DNA of 64,000 bases from Phoma sp. XZ068 (taxonomy: Eukaryota; Ascomycota; Dothideomycetes; Pleosporales; Didymellaceae). Below, in pieces: positions 54,385 through 64,000 of this stretch. The stretch lies in the NCBI GenBank assembly GCA_004835665.1, contig RBKR01000005.1, positions 372,001 to 436,000 of the forward strand, given 5' to 3'. Positions within the stretch are counted from its first letter, which is position 1. Each line of letters starts with the position of its first letter. The position numbers were made by a program, and so were the translations under genes. The notes below the pieces were generated by a model that did no database searches, was not told the DNA's origin, and saw nothing but the letters and a program-made list of their open reading frames with translations.

Positions 54385-56757
54385 ATGGCGAACCAAGCCA
54401 AGGGCAAGAAGCCCATTGCGACCATGAACAAATATGTCTACGATGCCTTCCTCTGGACTTTCTCCATATTAGTCGAGCTCTTTTTCCGTGAAGTGCACCC
54501 CAGGAGTAGCTGGAAGGTGCCCAAGGAAGGCCCGGTCATTTTCGTGTGCGCGCCACACGCCAACCAGGTAGGAAACCCACGCTCGACTTGTATCCAGCAG
54601 CACACAGGGAGCTAATGCTTGCCAGTTCGTCGACCCTCTGATGTTGATGCGCGTAGTCAAGAAAGAGTCCGACCGCCGAATCCAGTTCCTTATTGCCGAC
54701 AAGTCCATGAAGAGGAAGTTTATTGGCGCCATGGCTGGCTTGACAGGCGTGGTTCCTGTAGGAAGAGCTATGGATGCAACAAAGGCTGCCAATGGCAAGA
54801 TCTACCTCCCCGATCCCATCAATGACCCATGTCTCGTTCGCGGTGTCGATACAAACTTCGAGGATCCGCTGTTCATGGTTGGCGGCTCGCTCGTCCTCCC
54901 CAAAGTCGATAACAAGGCGGCCACGGCCGAGATACTGGAGATTAAAGGCCCGGAAGAGATCAGGCTTAAGCGTGGCTTCAAAGGTGGTGTCGCGATGCAG
55001 CAGCTTACTGGGCGCAACGACATGACTAAGGATGGCACTTTTATTAATGGCGCCTCCGCGAAGAAGGGCGTTGAAGACGGCTTCGAAGGCATCAACTTTC
55101 TCGTTGCACCCAAGCTGGATCAAACCGAGGTCTACGACGCTGTACACGCTGTGCTCCACCACGGTGGAAGCATTGGTATCTTTCCCGAGGGTGGTAGCCA
55201 CGACAGAACCGATCTTCTGCCATTGAAAGGTGAGTACGCTTAGGTCTTGAGTACGCACGTGCGCTAACTATCACAGCCGGTGTCGCCATCATGGCTCTCG
55301 GTACAGTCGCGTCCAAGCCAGACTGTAACTTGAAGATCATTCCGGTTGGCATGAACTACTTCCACGCCCACAAGTTTCGTTCAAGGGCTGTCATTGAATT
55401 CGGAACCCCGGTCGACATTCCTCCAGAGCTCGCCCAGAAGTTTGAGGGACCAGGCAGGCGTGACGCTATCGGCGAAATGCTTGAGTCTGTCCGTCAAGGC
55501 CTCATCTCCGTCACTGTCACGACCCCTGACTACGAGACACTTCAGGTCATTCAAGCTGTTCGTCGCTTATACAACTCCAAGGGCGCAAAGTTACCGCTAC
55601 CTAGGATTGTGGAACTGAACCGACGACTTGTCAAAGGTTACGAACGCTACAAGGATGACCCACGCATTGTCGAGCTCCGAAAGGAGGTCGTTTCTTACAA
55701 TGCTAAGCTTAGGGCTGTTGGACTCCGGGATCATCAGGTGCAATATGCCAAGTTGCATCCACTCAACGCCTTCTTCACATTCTGGTACCGCCTCAGCAAG
55801 CTGATCATCCTGACCGCGTTCGTTCTTCCTGGCACCATGCTCTTTGGGCTGGTGTTCATATCCACTAAATTGATCTCTATCAGAAAGGCAAAGGAAGCGC
55901 TGGCTGCATCGAACGTCAAGATCCAAGCCCGAGATGTCATGGCCACATGGAAGCTACTCGTTGCTATGGCAGTGGCTCCTGCAGTCTACATGTGGTACAT
56001 TGGCCTTGGTCTTTTCTGGTACCGATACAACAACTGCAATGGCCACTTACCTGCAGGAATCCGAAAGCGTTACCTCATCGTCATCCAGGCCATTATCTAC
56101 CCGACTGTAACTTATGCAGCCCTGCGATTCGGCGAAGTTGCCATGGACATTCTCAAATCCCTTGGTCCCTTGTGGAAGATGATGAATCCTTTCTCCAGCA
56201 CCGAACTGGTCAAGATCCAACAACGCCGCGAAAACCTCGCCCACCGTGTCAACGAGCTCATCAACGAGCTCGGACCCGAAATGTTCGACGACTTCTACAG
56301 CAAGCGCATCATCCAGGACCCCTTCATCGCAGAAGCGGAGGCGCCGCGCACACCGGCCCGCAAATCTCGCGCTGAAGCCGAGGCCGAAGGTCCAACGGGT
56401 GTCGAAACATACGAGTATCCCGCCTCCCCTACCAGTCCCGGCACAGAGAACGAGATCCCGCGCAACGAGTCTTTCCACGACCTCGCAAACCAGGACATCT
56501 TCTCCACGCGTCCGCCGACGCCGAAGAAAGGAAGGAGCAGGAACAGCAGTTCAGTCAACCTTGGGTTCCAACTCAAGCCATTCAGTACTATTGATGGTAA
56601 CCTGGAAGAGGTGAGACAGAGACTCAAGGATGGTGTGAGGGACCGCAGACACAAGAGACGGAGCAGTGGGGCGAACAGTCTTGGAGACGGTTTTGAGAGT
56701 GATCGCAGTAGTGATGTGGGGGAAGCGGAGGGGTTGACCATGACGAAGAGGAAGTAA
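54385..56757 (+). CDS. SCT1: Glycerol-3-phosphate/dihydroxyacetone-phosphate O-acyltransferase (Sct1/Gpt2)
   Basis: Three exons (54385-54567, 54626-55229, 55277-56757) give 755 residues, matching the yeast family. Introns are 58 and 47 nt. The enzyme makes lysophosphatidic acid, the first step of glycerolipid synthesis, in the ER membrane. The acyltransferase catalytic motif is split by the first intron: APHANQ then FVDPL, giving His58 and Asp64. The second motif FPEGGSHD is at 247-254. Two hydrophobic regions (LIILTAFVLPGTMLFGLVFI and LLVAMAVAPAVYMWYIGLGLF, then IIYPTVTYAALRF) anchor it. The C-terminal 150 residues are Ser/Arg-rich and disordered, probably phosphorylated as in yeast Gpt2. 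One gene may serve for both yeast paralogues. Confidence 0.95.
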
Positions 56758-59700
56758 AGGTGAAGAGATGATATGTAGGTCGCAGGGTTTTGTAATGGGG
56801 CATTTACAGCAGGGGTGGAAAGGGGAGTGCGTTGGCTTCGGCTTGGTGTCTTTGAGCGTTAAGGGGCATTATACCACTTTCATGATTCATTCATTTTCTT
56901 TTACTTTTGTCGCGCTGCGTGATCGTGAGTTTGAACGAGTAGTCAATCAACTAAATTGATAAGAATACTTCCCAGTGCAAAAGAGTTGATGGGTTGAATG
57001 AAGCGTAGCTTAGCACGAATAAGCCCGTGGATTAAATACTGATGAAGTTCCGCAGGCAAAATGCAGAGTGTGTTCGCAATGCGCAGTCTCTACCGATTTT
57101 AATTAATTCGTAGTGCTTGTTGTTTGCAAGAATGGACATGCAAGCATGCTGTGACGTACATGAAGTATCTTTCGATGGTTACGAACGACTACGAGAACGA
57201 TGGTGGGTTTGTTTACAAGTGAATGAAATGTGAACTCGAGCTGAACTTGATGAGGCTCGCTGACTTTTACAGGACTATATTCTGGGTGCAAAAGCGGCAT
57301 GCTTTCATCTCATTACACGGGATCTCTCTCACAGTCCAGTCATATGTCGCACGTATCTTCCATCGTTCACTACACTCGCCCTACGCAAAGAAGCTACCGT
57401 GGCCACAAAGAAACAACGTTGCATTGATGATGACAGCGGGTCGGTTGTTGTGTTGCACTGCTGAGATTGTTGCTGTTAGACGAAAGATCCGAGTCGTGCT
57501 CGAGACCACAAGGGAGGTTATTCACTGTTGCATGATAGGGTAGATGAGCTTAGCTTTGGAGACATATTTAAATATGCACAGATGACAACAATCACAAGTG
57601 CAGATCAGTCAGAGTGTGGCCGTGACTTGAACTGTTGATCAAGGTGGTGAAATGCTGAGGTTCGATTGTGAGTTGATGGAGTAGGAGATGGAGGGTAAAC
57701 AAAGTGTCAACGTGATTGAATTATCGTACAAGACTATGTAATACCCGTTGCTACCATCGTCGTTCTCGGTCTACCCAAATCTCATGCTCTGTCGAATACG
57801 CTTCCAGCCCATGTCTCGTTCGTGATATGCATGCTCACTGCAAGGCTTATCTGGACGAGCATGGGCGTAAATCCAGTCGACTGTCTTTGACATAACTGCA
57901 ACTGTAAGTAGATTTCGTGTGCCTGCAGATATCCGAATGGAGGTTCGGTGAACAGATTTTCCGTTGAAGTGTAGTCCAACAGGCTACAAGTGCTGTTAGT
58001 GTACAACGTGTTCGTGCAATACAAAGTAGATTATTTGCCGGAACGTCACGTCTTTCGATAATATGTTCTCTGTACATACACGCTACATGACACAAAGTCG
58101 AGATTGAAGAATGGCGGCTTTACACAGGCGTGTCGCGTGAATATGAATGTTGCTTCTCAGCACCTGCAAGCCATGATTCTCGAAGTCTACCAAACGAGCT
58201 TATCGTATCATGAAATTGCATTGTGCCTGAATGATACATAGCCGGTCCTGCCATTTGCTACTACACTGCTAGATTGCACATGATACTCACACTCCCGCAA
58301 ACCGAATGATATCAGCCTCGCACCCAAGCCATGTGCGTTGTTGCAAACAGGAAGTGCGGGTGCACGCACACGATTTAGCGCTCGTACAGACAGTGCAAAA
58401 AACCGAACACTGAGTCCAAGTGAAAGCATGTCAGCGAGACAAAAAGAAGAAAGGAACAGCTCCTGCACTGCGCTTCGAACCTAGGTCACTTCTCCAAAGG
58501 AGGCCCCAGGACCTGCAAAAAGGTGCAATCGGTAGATGCTACTCTGGCTAGGAGCGCTGGGCCATATTGCACGATCAATTCCAAGGCCCACATCAGGTCA
58601 ATTGGCTTTTTGCGGGAACCGAAGTACAGCGACCAAGTCCGGCTCTACCATAAGGTAGGATGTGTATGGTGATCTTATAACAGAACGTCCAATCTTGCGT
58701 TATAAATATCGAAAGAATGTCGAGTGTGTTCCCAGATACCAAGTGTAGCCTGGTGAAGGCGTGCGTTTGTGTGCGTGGGCCTCGCTTGACCAGAGGTGAA
58801 GGCGCCGCGGTGAAAGAGTCGCATCTCGCAGCGCAACACAACGCAGAAATGGGCTGGAGTGAGACAAGCCTCGCAGTGCCTCTGGTAATCATCGACCAAC
58901 CTCGTGGAACCAACATATGTCCTGGCGATCGGACAGTTTACAACACTATGTCAGTTGATGCAAGGTTTGCCAAACAAGTTACTTGTTATAATTCCATGGC
59001 TCTTTTGCATCGCATCCACGCGTTCAAGGACATACTTATTCTGAGATACGTACTGTGTAGCTGGCAAACCGTCACTGATATTTCAGCTATTGAATGACCT
59101 TGGAAGGTGGCCTGGTCGAAGTTGCGCTGAAGTGAGGAAGTTTTGTTTTCTCCAGGAAACGGAGGGCCAATTGAAGGGTGATGTGAATGTGTAACAACAG
59201 TGGCAGGCAATGGCGACTGGCTCCAACGGAGTAGTCGAGACCTGCGATAGCACCTTTCGTACAGGAAAGGGATGCCTTATAGAAGTTGGTCGTGGGTTGG
59301 GGCAGCGCTGCTGCAAATCGGCAAATCTCCCTCCATCAGCGTCGACATTACCAGTACCGAGGTTTGGAGGCCTTATAGAAGGCTGGGCGGCCACAAATGA
59401 TTTCCTGCTCTTTCTCAAAATGTGGATGTCGACTGTGGTTGTAGATTAATAATTTCGCGGTGCAGCTGGAAGAGGAGTGAGGTGTGACGGTTGAAGTTGC
59501 ATCAAAGTTCGCGCTTCGGCAAGTTGCCAACTCACGCGTCAGGCGATGCCCCTTCAGGCATCGCTCTCCGAAATGCCAGTCGCGCATCAAGCTCACACCC
59601 CACAACAACTCCGTGGACTCCACAATAGCACCGACGATTGTATCCAACGTCTGAATAACTTCATTTTGTGACAATAAACGTCCATACATATCTCTCGGCA

Positions 59701-60184
59701 ACTGTTTAACCACACCGCACAACGCCAAATGCCTAGGACGAGATGACGAAAGCGTCAGTTGTCAAGCAGCTCGGCAGCGGAGATGATTCCACTTTCGCTG
59801 TGCCAGACGTCATTTTGCGCACTCGACAGCTCCAGTGACAGAACACCCGATCGAACCCCGCGTTTGTTTACCCCAGACGTGAACGTTATACATGAAGATC
59901 ATTCACAATGGCTTCCAATAGCGGCTATGCCGTGCCGGATACTGAGCCAGTGACGTATATTTGTAAGAGCTTTGGAGTGAGCAGCAATGGCTTTTTAAGC
60001 TTGAGATGTTACAATAGCGATGGTAAGTTCGATTGCCTCTGAAGCTCTGTCAATACTGAGAGTAGGCGGGTGCACACCGTAGCCTTTGACTTTCCTGACC
60101 TCACATTATTGTCCAGTGTCAACAGGCACATGATCACGTTTTAAATCGATCCTCCAGGCATAACACAGCGTCACTACAAACGTC
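56758..60184. other. Gene-free gap of 3.4 kb
   Basis: No supported gene. Parts are AT-rich (56940-57240). A degenerate tRNA-like segment with box A- and box B-like sequences and a T-run lies at 58441-58557 on the minus strand. A minus-strand frame of 126 codons near 59348-59728 begins with TTG and resembles nothing I know. Confidence 0.45.
58441..58557 (-). other. Degenerate tRNA-like segment (weak)
   Basis: On the minus strand, a box A-like TAGCCAGAGTAGC (58550-58538) is followed by a box B-like GGTTCGAAGCG (58481-58471), five complementary bases close the ends, and a TTTTT run lies at 58445-58441. The T-stem pairs in only three of five positions and the D-stem does not form, so this is not an intact tRNA. 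It could be a relic or chance. Confidence 0.2.
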
Positions 60185-61535
60185 ATGGAGACAAGCTCCC
60201 CAAATGCAGGTCCCATGGCCCAAGGACCATCGCGGACATCCGCTGCATCGCCATCCTCACTCTCCCATGACTGGGCCGGCAACCAGAATGGCCCAAGACT
60301 GAGCTTTACATCCTCCACACAGCCATTGACACAAGCTCGCACCGAGAATTCAATTACCTCGACGGACCGCACATCGTCGAGCCTCACCCGTTCGCGCTCA
60401 ATCATCGGTCTCCACCCAGAGGCTCCCATTGATGAAGAGCACGATCACGGGCCAGCATCCGAACTTCTATGGTCCCGCATACGAGCTGTACTGCGAGAGC
60501 CGTTTGCGGAGTTCTGGGGCGTAGTGATCATGGTGATGTTTGGAAACGGGTCAGTGGCGCAAGTTCTGCTCAGTACTGGACAAGAGACAGCACCAGGTGG
60601 GAACGGGTTTGGCTCCTACCAATCGATCAACTGGGGGTATGCTCAACTACTCTCACCTACATAGCCTACATCCAGAACTGACATCTTCCAGCTGGGCACT
60701 CGGCGTAATGCTAGGAATCTATGTTGCTGGTGACAGTGGCGCCTATCTCAACCCAGCGATAACGTTCTGCAACTGTCTCTACCGGCAGCTGCCCTGGCGG
60801 CGGTAAGAATACTTACTACTACTTCCTAGTCAGAATCATCTCATACTTGCTAGATTCCCCATCTACTTCGTTGCGCAACTCCTTGGCGGCTTCATCGGTT
60901 CCGGCATCGTCTACGCAAACTACATATCCGCAATCAACTACGTCGAAGGCCACAACCTCCGCACCGTCCCTCCCGCCCCCAACGCAACAGCCGCCATATT
61001 CTGCACATACCCACAAAGCTTCGTAACCAAAAACAGCCAATTCTTCAGCGAGTTCATCGCAAGCGCGCTCCTAATGATGATCATCTTCGCCCTCAAAGAC
61101 CCCTCAAACAACGGGTACCCTCTCCCTTCCCTCCCACAAGACGTCCCACACTAACCCTCTCTCAGCGTCCCAAAATCAGATAAATGGTTCCCCCTCTGCC
61201 TCTTCTTCCTCATCTTCGGCCTCGGCTCGTGCTTCGGCTGGCAAACGGGCTACGCCATCAACATCGCGCGCGACTTCGGTCCGCGGGTGATGTCGTATGC
61301 TGTCGGCTACGGGCCGGAGGTGTGGACGGCGGGCGACTACTACTTTTGGATTCCGATGGTGGCGCCGTTTTTGGGATGTGCGTTTGGGGGGTTCTTGTAT
61401 GATGTGTTTATTTATACGGGGCCGAGTCCGGTGAATACGCCGTGGGTGGGGGTTAAGCAGGTGGTTTGGCCGGGGGAGGCGAGGAGGGTGTGGAGGGAGA
61501 GGAGGAGGAGGGAGAAGGAGGGGGGAATGGTTTAG
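60185..61535 (+). CDS. Aquaglyceroporin (MIP family)
   Basis: Four exons (60185-60636, 60692-60802, 60854-61114, 61166-61535) give 397 residues; introns are 51-55 nt. Six membrane segments follow a disordered Ser/Thr-rich N-terminus of about 100 residues. The first pore motif is a normal NPA at 171-173 (AYLNPAITF). The second is NIA at 307-309 (YAINIARDFGPR), where most channels have NPA. The Asp after Arg (NxARD) is the mark of glycerol-permeating members. The C-terminus is Arg-rich (RRVWRERRRREKEGG). It probably passes glycerol and water across the plasma membrane, important in osmotic adaptation. The long N-terminus recalls Fps1 regulation but its motif is not evident. Confidence 0.93.
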
Positions 61536-61851
61536 TTCGATATAAGAGCGTTTGGGAATATGAAAGGTTCGTTGAGTCGCCAATCTCGGTACACAGTCTT
61601 TGCAGGGTGCCAAACTGGGGAGGTTGCTGTTCCAGTTCCAGAGATATATGTTTCACCGGTCTTAGACGCACCGGAACGTAATAAGAACAATGTGATGATT
61701 TGTATGCGTATGCATAATCTTACATAGAAAACACCAAAACCCAATGCCAGTGATCTGCACTCCATGTCAGACCCTGTTCAGCCTCCAAATGCGGCTACTC
61801 GCTCTCATTGCTCCAACGAACATGATAAACCCTATTCCCTTCAACGCACTC
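61536..61851. other. Convergent intergenic region
   Basis: 316 bp between the aquaglyceroporin stop and the CCDC124-type stop. It holds both 3' ends and nothing else recognised. Confidence 0.4.
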
Positions 61852-62574
61852 CTAAGGGCCGCCCAACCTCTTCTCCTTGCCCTCCTTGACACTGTCCCTG
61901 ATGGCAGCCAATTCCTCTCGCGACGCATTGTACGTCGCATTAACCTGGTTAAACGGATTATCCGGGTGCTTCTCAAACTCCTTCCGAATCTGATCAATTT
62001 TCTGCTGTCTCCTCAGACCCTTCTCATCCTTCATCTCCTCCAGTCGCCTCTCCTCAAACGCCGCGTACGCAGCCTTGAACCTGCGCTCCGGGTGGCGGTC
62101 CAGCTTGTCCTTGTTGTCGGCTGTGATGTCGAGCGCGTCGAGCGCGTTGTCGATACCGGATGCATTGAGTGCGGAGGGCTTGTCGAAGGAGCCTAGGGCT
62201 GAGTCGATGCCGCGGCCCGAGGGCTTCTTTTCGGCCTTCTTTGCGCCGGCGCCCTTGGGCTTGGAGGGGAGGGAGGCTTCTTCTTCAGCGAGGAGGGCGG
62301 CCTTTTCGGCCTTCTTGCGGGCGGCTTCTGCGGCCTTTTCGGCGGCGGCGTCGCTGTGAAGCGGTTAGTTGGCTATATTGAGGTGTAGAGAGTGAACGTA
62401 CGCCTTAGCGTTGGACTTTGAGCCCTTGTCCCACTTGGAGGCCTCTGCTTGGTCTTCCTTTGCCTGCGCTGCGGCCTTCTTTGCGTTGGCGGCGTCGGCC
62501 TTGCGCGCCTGGCCTTGGGCCTTCTTGCTGCCCAGGTTGTCGCCGCCGGCTGCTCCGCCCTTTCCTTTGGCCAT
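61852..62574 (-). CDS. CCDC124/Lso2-type ribosome-associated coiled-coil protein (DUF1014)
   Basis: Two exons (62574-62402, 62353-61852) give 224 residues; the 48-nt intron has donor GTACGT and acceptor CAG. The N-terminus is Lys/Ala/Gly-rich (MAKGKGGAAGGDNLGSKKAQ) and is followed by charged helical sequence (AAAEKAAEAARKKAEKAALLAEEE). The conserved C-terminal half contains GIDNALDALDI, DRHPERRFKAAYAAFEERRL and FEKHPDNPFNQVNATYNASREEL, the DUF1014 signature. Human CCDC124 and yeast Lso2 bind the ribosome GTPase centre and help idle 80S ribosomes restart after starvation. The same role is inferred from family membership. Confidence 0.92.
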
Positions 62575-63130
62575 GTTCGCTGTGGTGCTCGAGCTGTACG
62601 ACGAGGTCGAGGTGTGGTGGTCGCAAGAAGAAGGTAGACGTGCGTGTCGTGGTGTCAAGAACGTTGTTGTGGCGGTTGAGTCAAAGTTTGGAAGCTGCCG
62701 TTGACAGCTGCTGCGGGACCGGCGAACAGCGGGGCAACACTTGCGTCACAGGTGCACGCCAGGGTCTGAAAATTAGCCTCGACAAGGGTCTGCATCGACG
62801 CTTCCTTCCGCCTCACATGCTGGTGTAAATTACCCACTATATTGTACAATCCAAAATGCATTTCTCTATGAAGGCATACAGCCTAGGTTGTAGACGGCTA
62901 GCTTTGACGTAACAATACTCTATTACTTCATATAACATTAGTCTATGCTCATGCACCTTACTGGCAGGGTCTATCTTCCTTTTTGCATGCTTAAATATGG
63001 TGAACGCCTCTGTACATGATGTACGCTAGATGCAAAGCGCAAAGGGGTATATAAGAATACAAGTACCGAAGTAGAACGCAACATGGCACAAAGGCCAATA
63101 CAGGTTGTAGAACAATTACAACATTACGGT
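62575..63130. other. Intergenic gap at the CCDC124-type promoter
   Basis: Promoter of the CCDC124-type gene and 3' end of the last gene. Nothing else is recognised. Confidence 0.4.
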
Positions 63131-64000
63131 CTATGTTTGCGTGGTCTGGCGGGACAGGGTCGGTCGTAGTGCAGGAGATGCATCTTTGCGCATCTGGCGG
63201 ACTACGGCTTCGAGTTTGCGACGCTCCTCTTGTTCGACCTGTTGTGTGGTTAGTCAACTTATTTGTAATGTTCACGGAGCTGGTGCTTACCCTTAAAGCC
63301 TTAAGGCCCTCGGCCGTGCGATCTCTCATCATCTTCCTGAACTCGTCTCGCATCATGCGGATGCTGGTGGCTCCCATATCGAGCTGTTGACCGGAACCAC
63401 CAGCCGGTGTTCCTGGTGTGCGGACACCGAGCCACTTGACCTTCTCATCGTTCAGATCGCGCTCCAAAGCCTCCTTCTCGCTGCGCAGCTTGTCAATCTG
63501 GCTCTCGAGAGTCTCGCGGTCCTTCTCGTTCTGGATGGCGTCGCGGGTGAGTGCCTCGTACTCAGTGGCCATGCCTGACAGCTCGGCCTTGAGGTTGCGT
63601 TCAGATTGGCGAGCTTCCGCTTCTGACTGCGATGCTACGTCCTGCAGTCTACCAAGAGCCTCTAGTTCCGCTAGGAGGGATTGATTCTTCTCAGCGAGCT
63701 CATCGAGTTCCTTCTTGATAGCAGGGTTGGCGGCAGACTCCGCGGCACGCTGCGAACGACTGCCATATGCGCCGTCGAGCTCTGCCTTGGCGAATGTAAG
63801 CTCTGTTGTCAAACGAACGATCTCGCCCTCTAGGTTGCGGTACTCTTCCTCCTTGGCGTTGAGCGCGTTTGTTGCTTCGAGAGAGCGAGCTGAGGCTGCT
63901 TCGCTCTCCACTGTGGCATCCTTCAGGGCAGTGACCAACTCGTCAATCTTGGTCGCAGACTGTGCAAGCTCGGCTTGTCTTGTTGTAGCTTCGGTGCGAG
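63131..64000 (-). CDS. Coiled-coil protein, C-terminal part (septation-type; runs off right edge)
   Basis: Two exons are seen: 64000-63291 (continuing beyond the window) and 63238-63131, joined across a 52-nt intron with GTAAGC donor. The visible 270 or so residues are almost entirely heptad-type coiled coil rich in Glu, Ala and Leu, then a Gly/Pro linker (WLGVRTPGTPAGGSGQQLDMG) and a conserved end: RMMRDEFRKMMRDRTAEGLK, with EQEERRKLEAVVRQMRKD in the last exon. This ending resembles the fungal family annotated as up-regulated during septation. A role in septum formation or cytoskeletal organisation is inferred from that. The N-terminal part is not in this window. Confidence 0.75.

Noticed and set aside
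57640..57690. GGTTCGATTG resembling a tRNA T-loop (also near 44925)
   Set aside because: No matching T-stem, acceptor stem or box A at the right distance.
59348..59728. 126-codon minus-strand open frame
   Set aside because: Starts with TTG, has no recognisable domain, and I found no supporting exons.

Overview
The window is a piece of a filamentous ascomycete nuclear chromosome (Pezizomycotina; a dothideomycete, probably Pleosporales, is my best guess). I infer this from short spliceosomal introns (about 46-130 nt, GTAAGT/GTATGT/GTACGT donors, CTAAC or CTGAC branch sites), gene content and protein style. Splice sites were placed by hand wherever frame, consensus and family alignment agreed. 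I count 26 protein-coding genes, 20 on the minus strand and 6 on the plus strand. Two run off the edges. I see no rRNA, CRISPR array, intact transposon or convincing tRNA.

Layout. 0-8 kb: a truncated dynamin-like GTPase, a membrane-anchored type B carboxylesterase and a 1243-residue disordered protein. 8.5-16 kb: a secreted S10 serine carboxypeptidase, the Hsp90 co-chaperone AHA1 with a heat-shock element upstream, a two-exon small secreted cysteine-rich protein, and an uncharacterised basic/disordered protein. 16.9-24 kb: the E2 enzyme UBC8 in seven exons (one of 8 nt), ketopantoate hydroxymethyltransferase (panB), ATG12 and the Cdc7 activator DBF4. 24.6-36.2 kb: an uncharacterised protein, a mitochondrial DEAD-box helicase with an RGG tail (Mss116/CYT-19 type), a conserved fungal membrane protein, conventional kinesin and RAD6. 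36.7-49.3 kb: choline sulfatase, tyrosinase, a possible OB-fold protein, AIM32 and ribosomal protein eL6. 51.6-64 kb: a GPI-type GH76 mannanase, the ER glycerol-3-phosphate acyltransferase SCT1/GPT2, an aquaglyceroporin, a CCDC124/Lso2-type protein and the C-terminus of a coiled-coil septation-type protein.

How the genes relate. This is ordinary housekeeping content with secreted hydrolases and oxidases between. I see no biosynthetic cluster. Functional threads are ubiquitin and ubiquitin-like conjugation (UBC8, RAD6, ATG12), secretion and wall biology (carboxypeptidase, tyrosinase, GH76), and membrane lipid and solute handling (GPAT, aquaglyceroporin).

The least explained items are the small secreted cysteine-rich protein at 13.8-14.2 kb, the lineage-restricted proteins at 14.8-15.7 kb and 24.6-26.0 kb, and long gene-free gaps at 38.6-42.0, 49.3-51.6 and 56.8-60.2 kb. 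I did not find a convincing undescribed multi-gene system.
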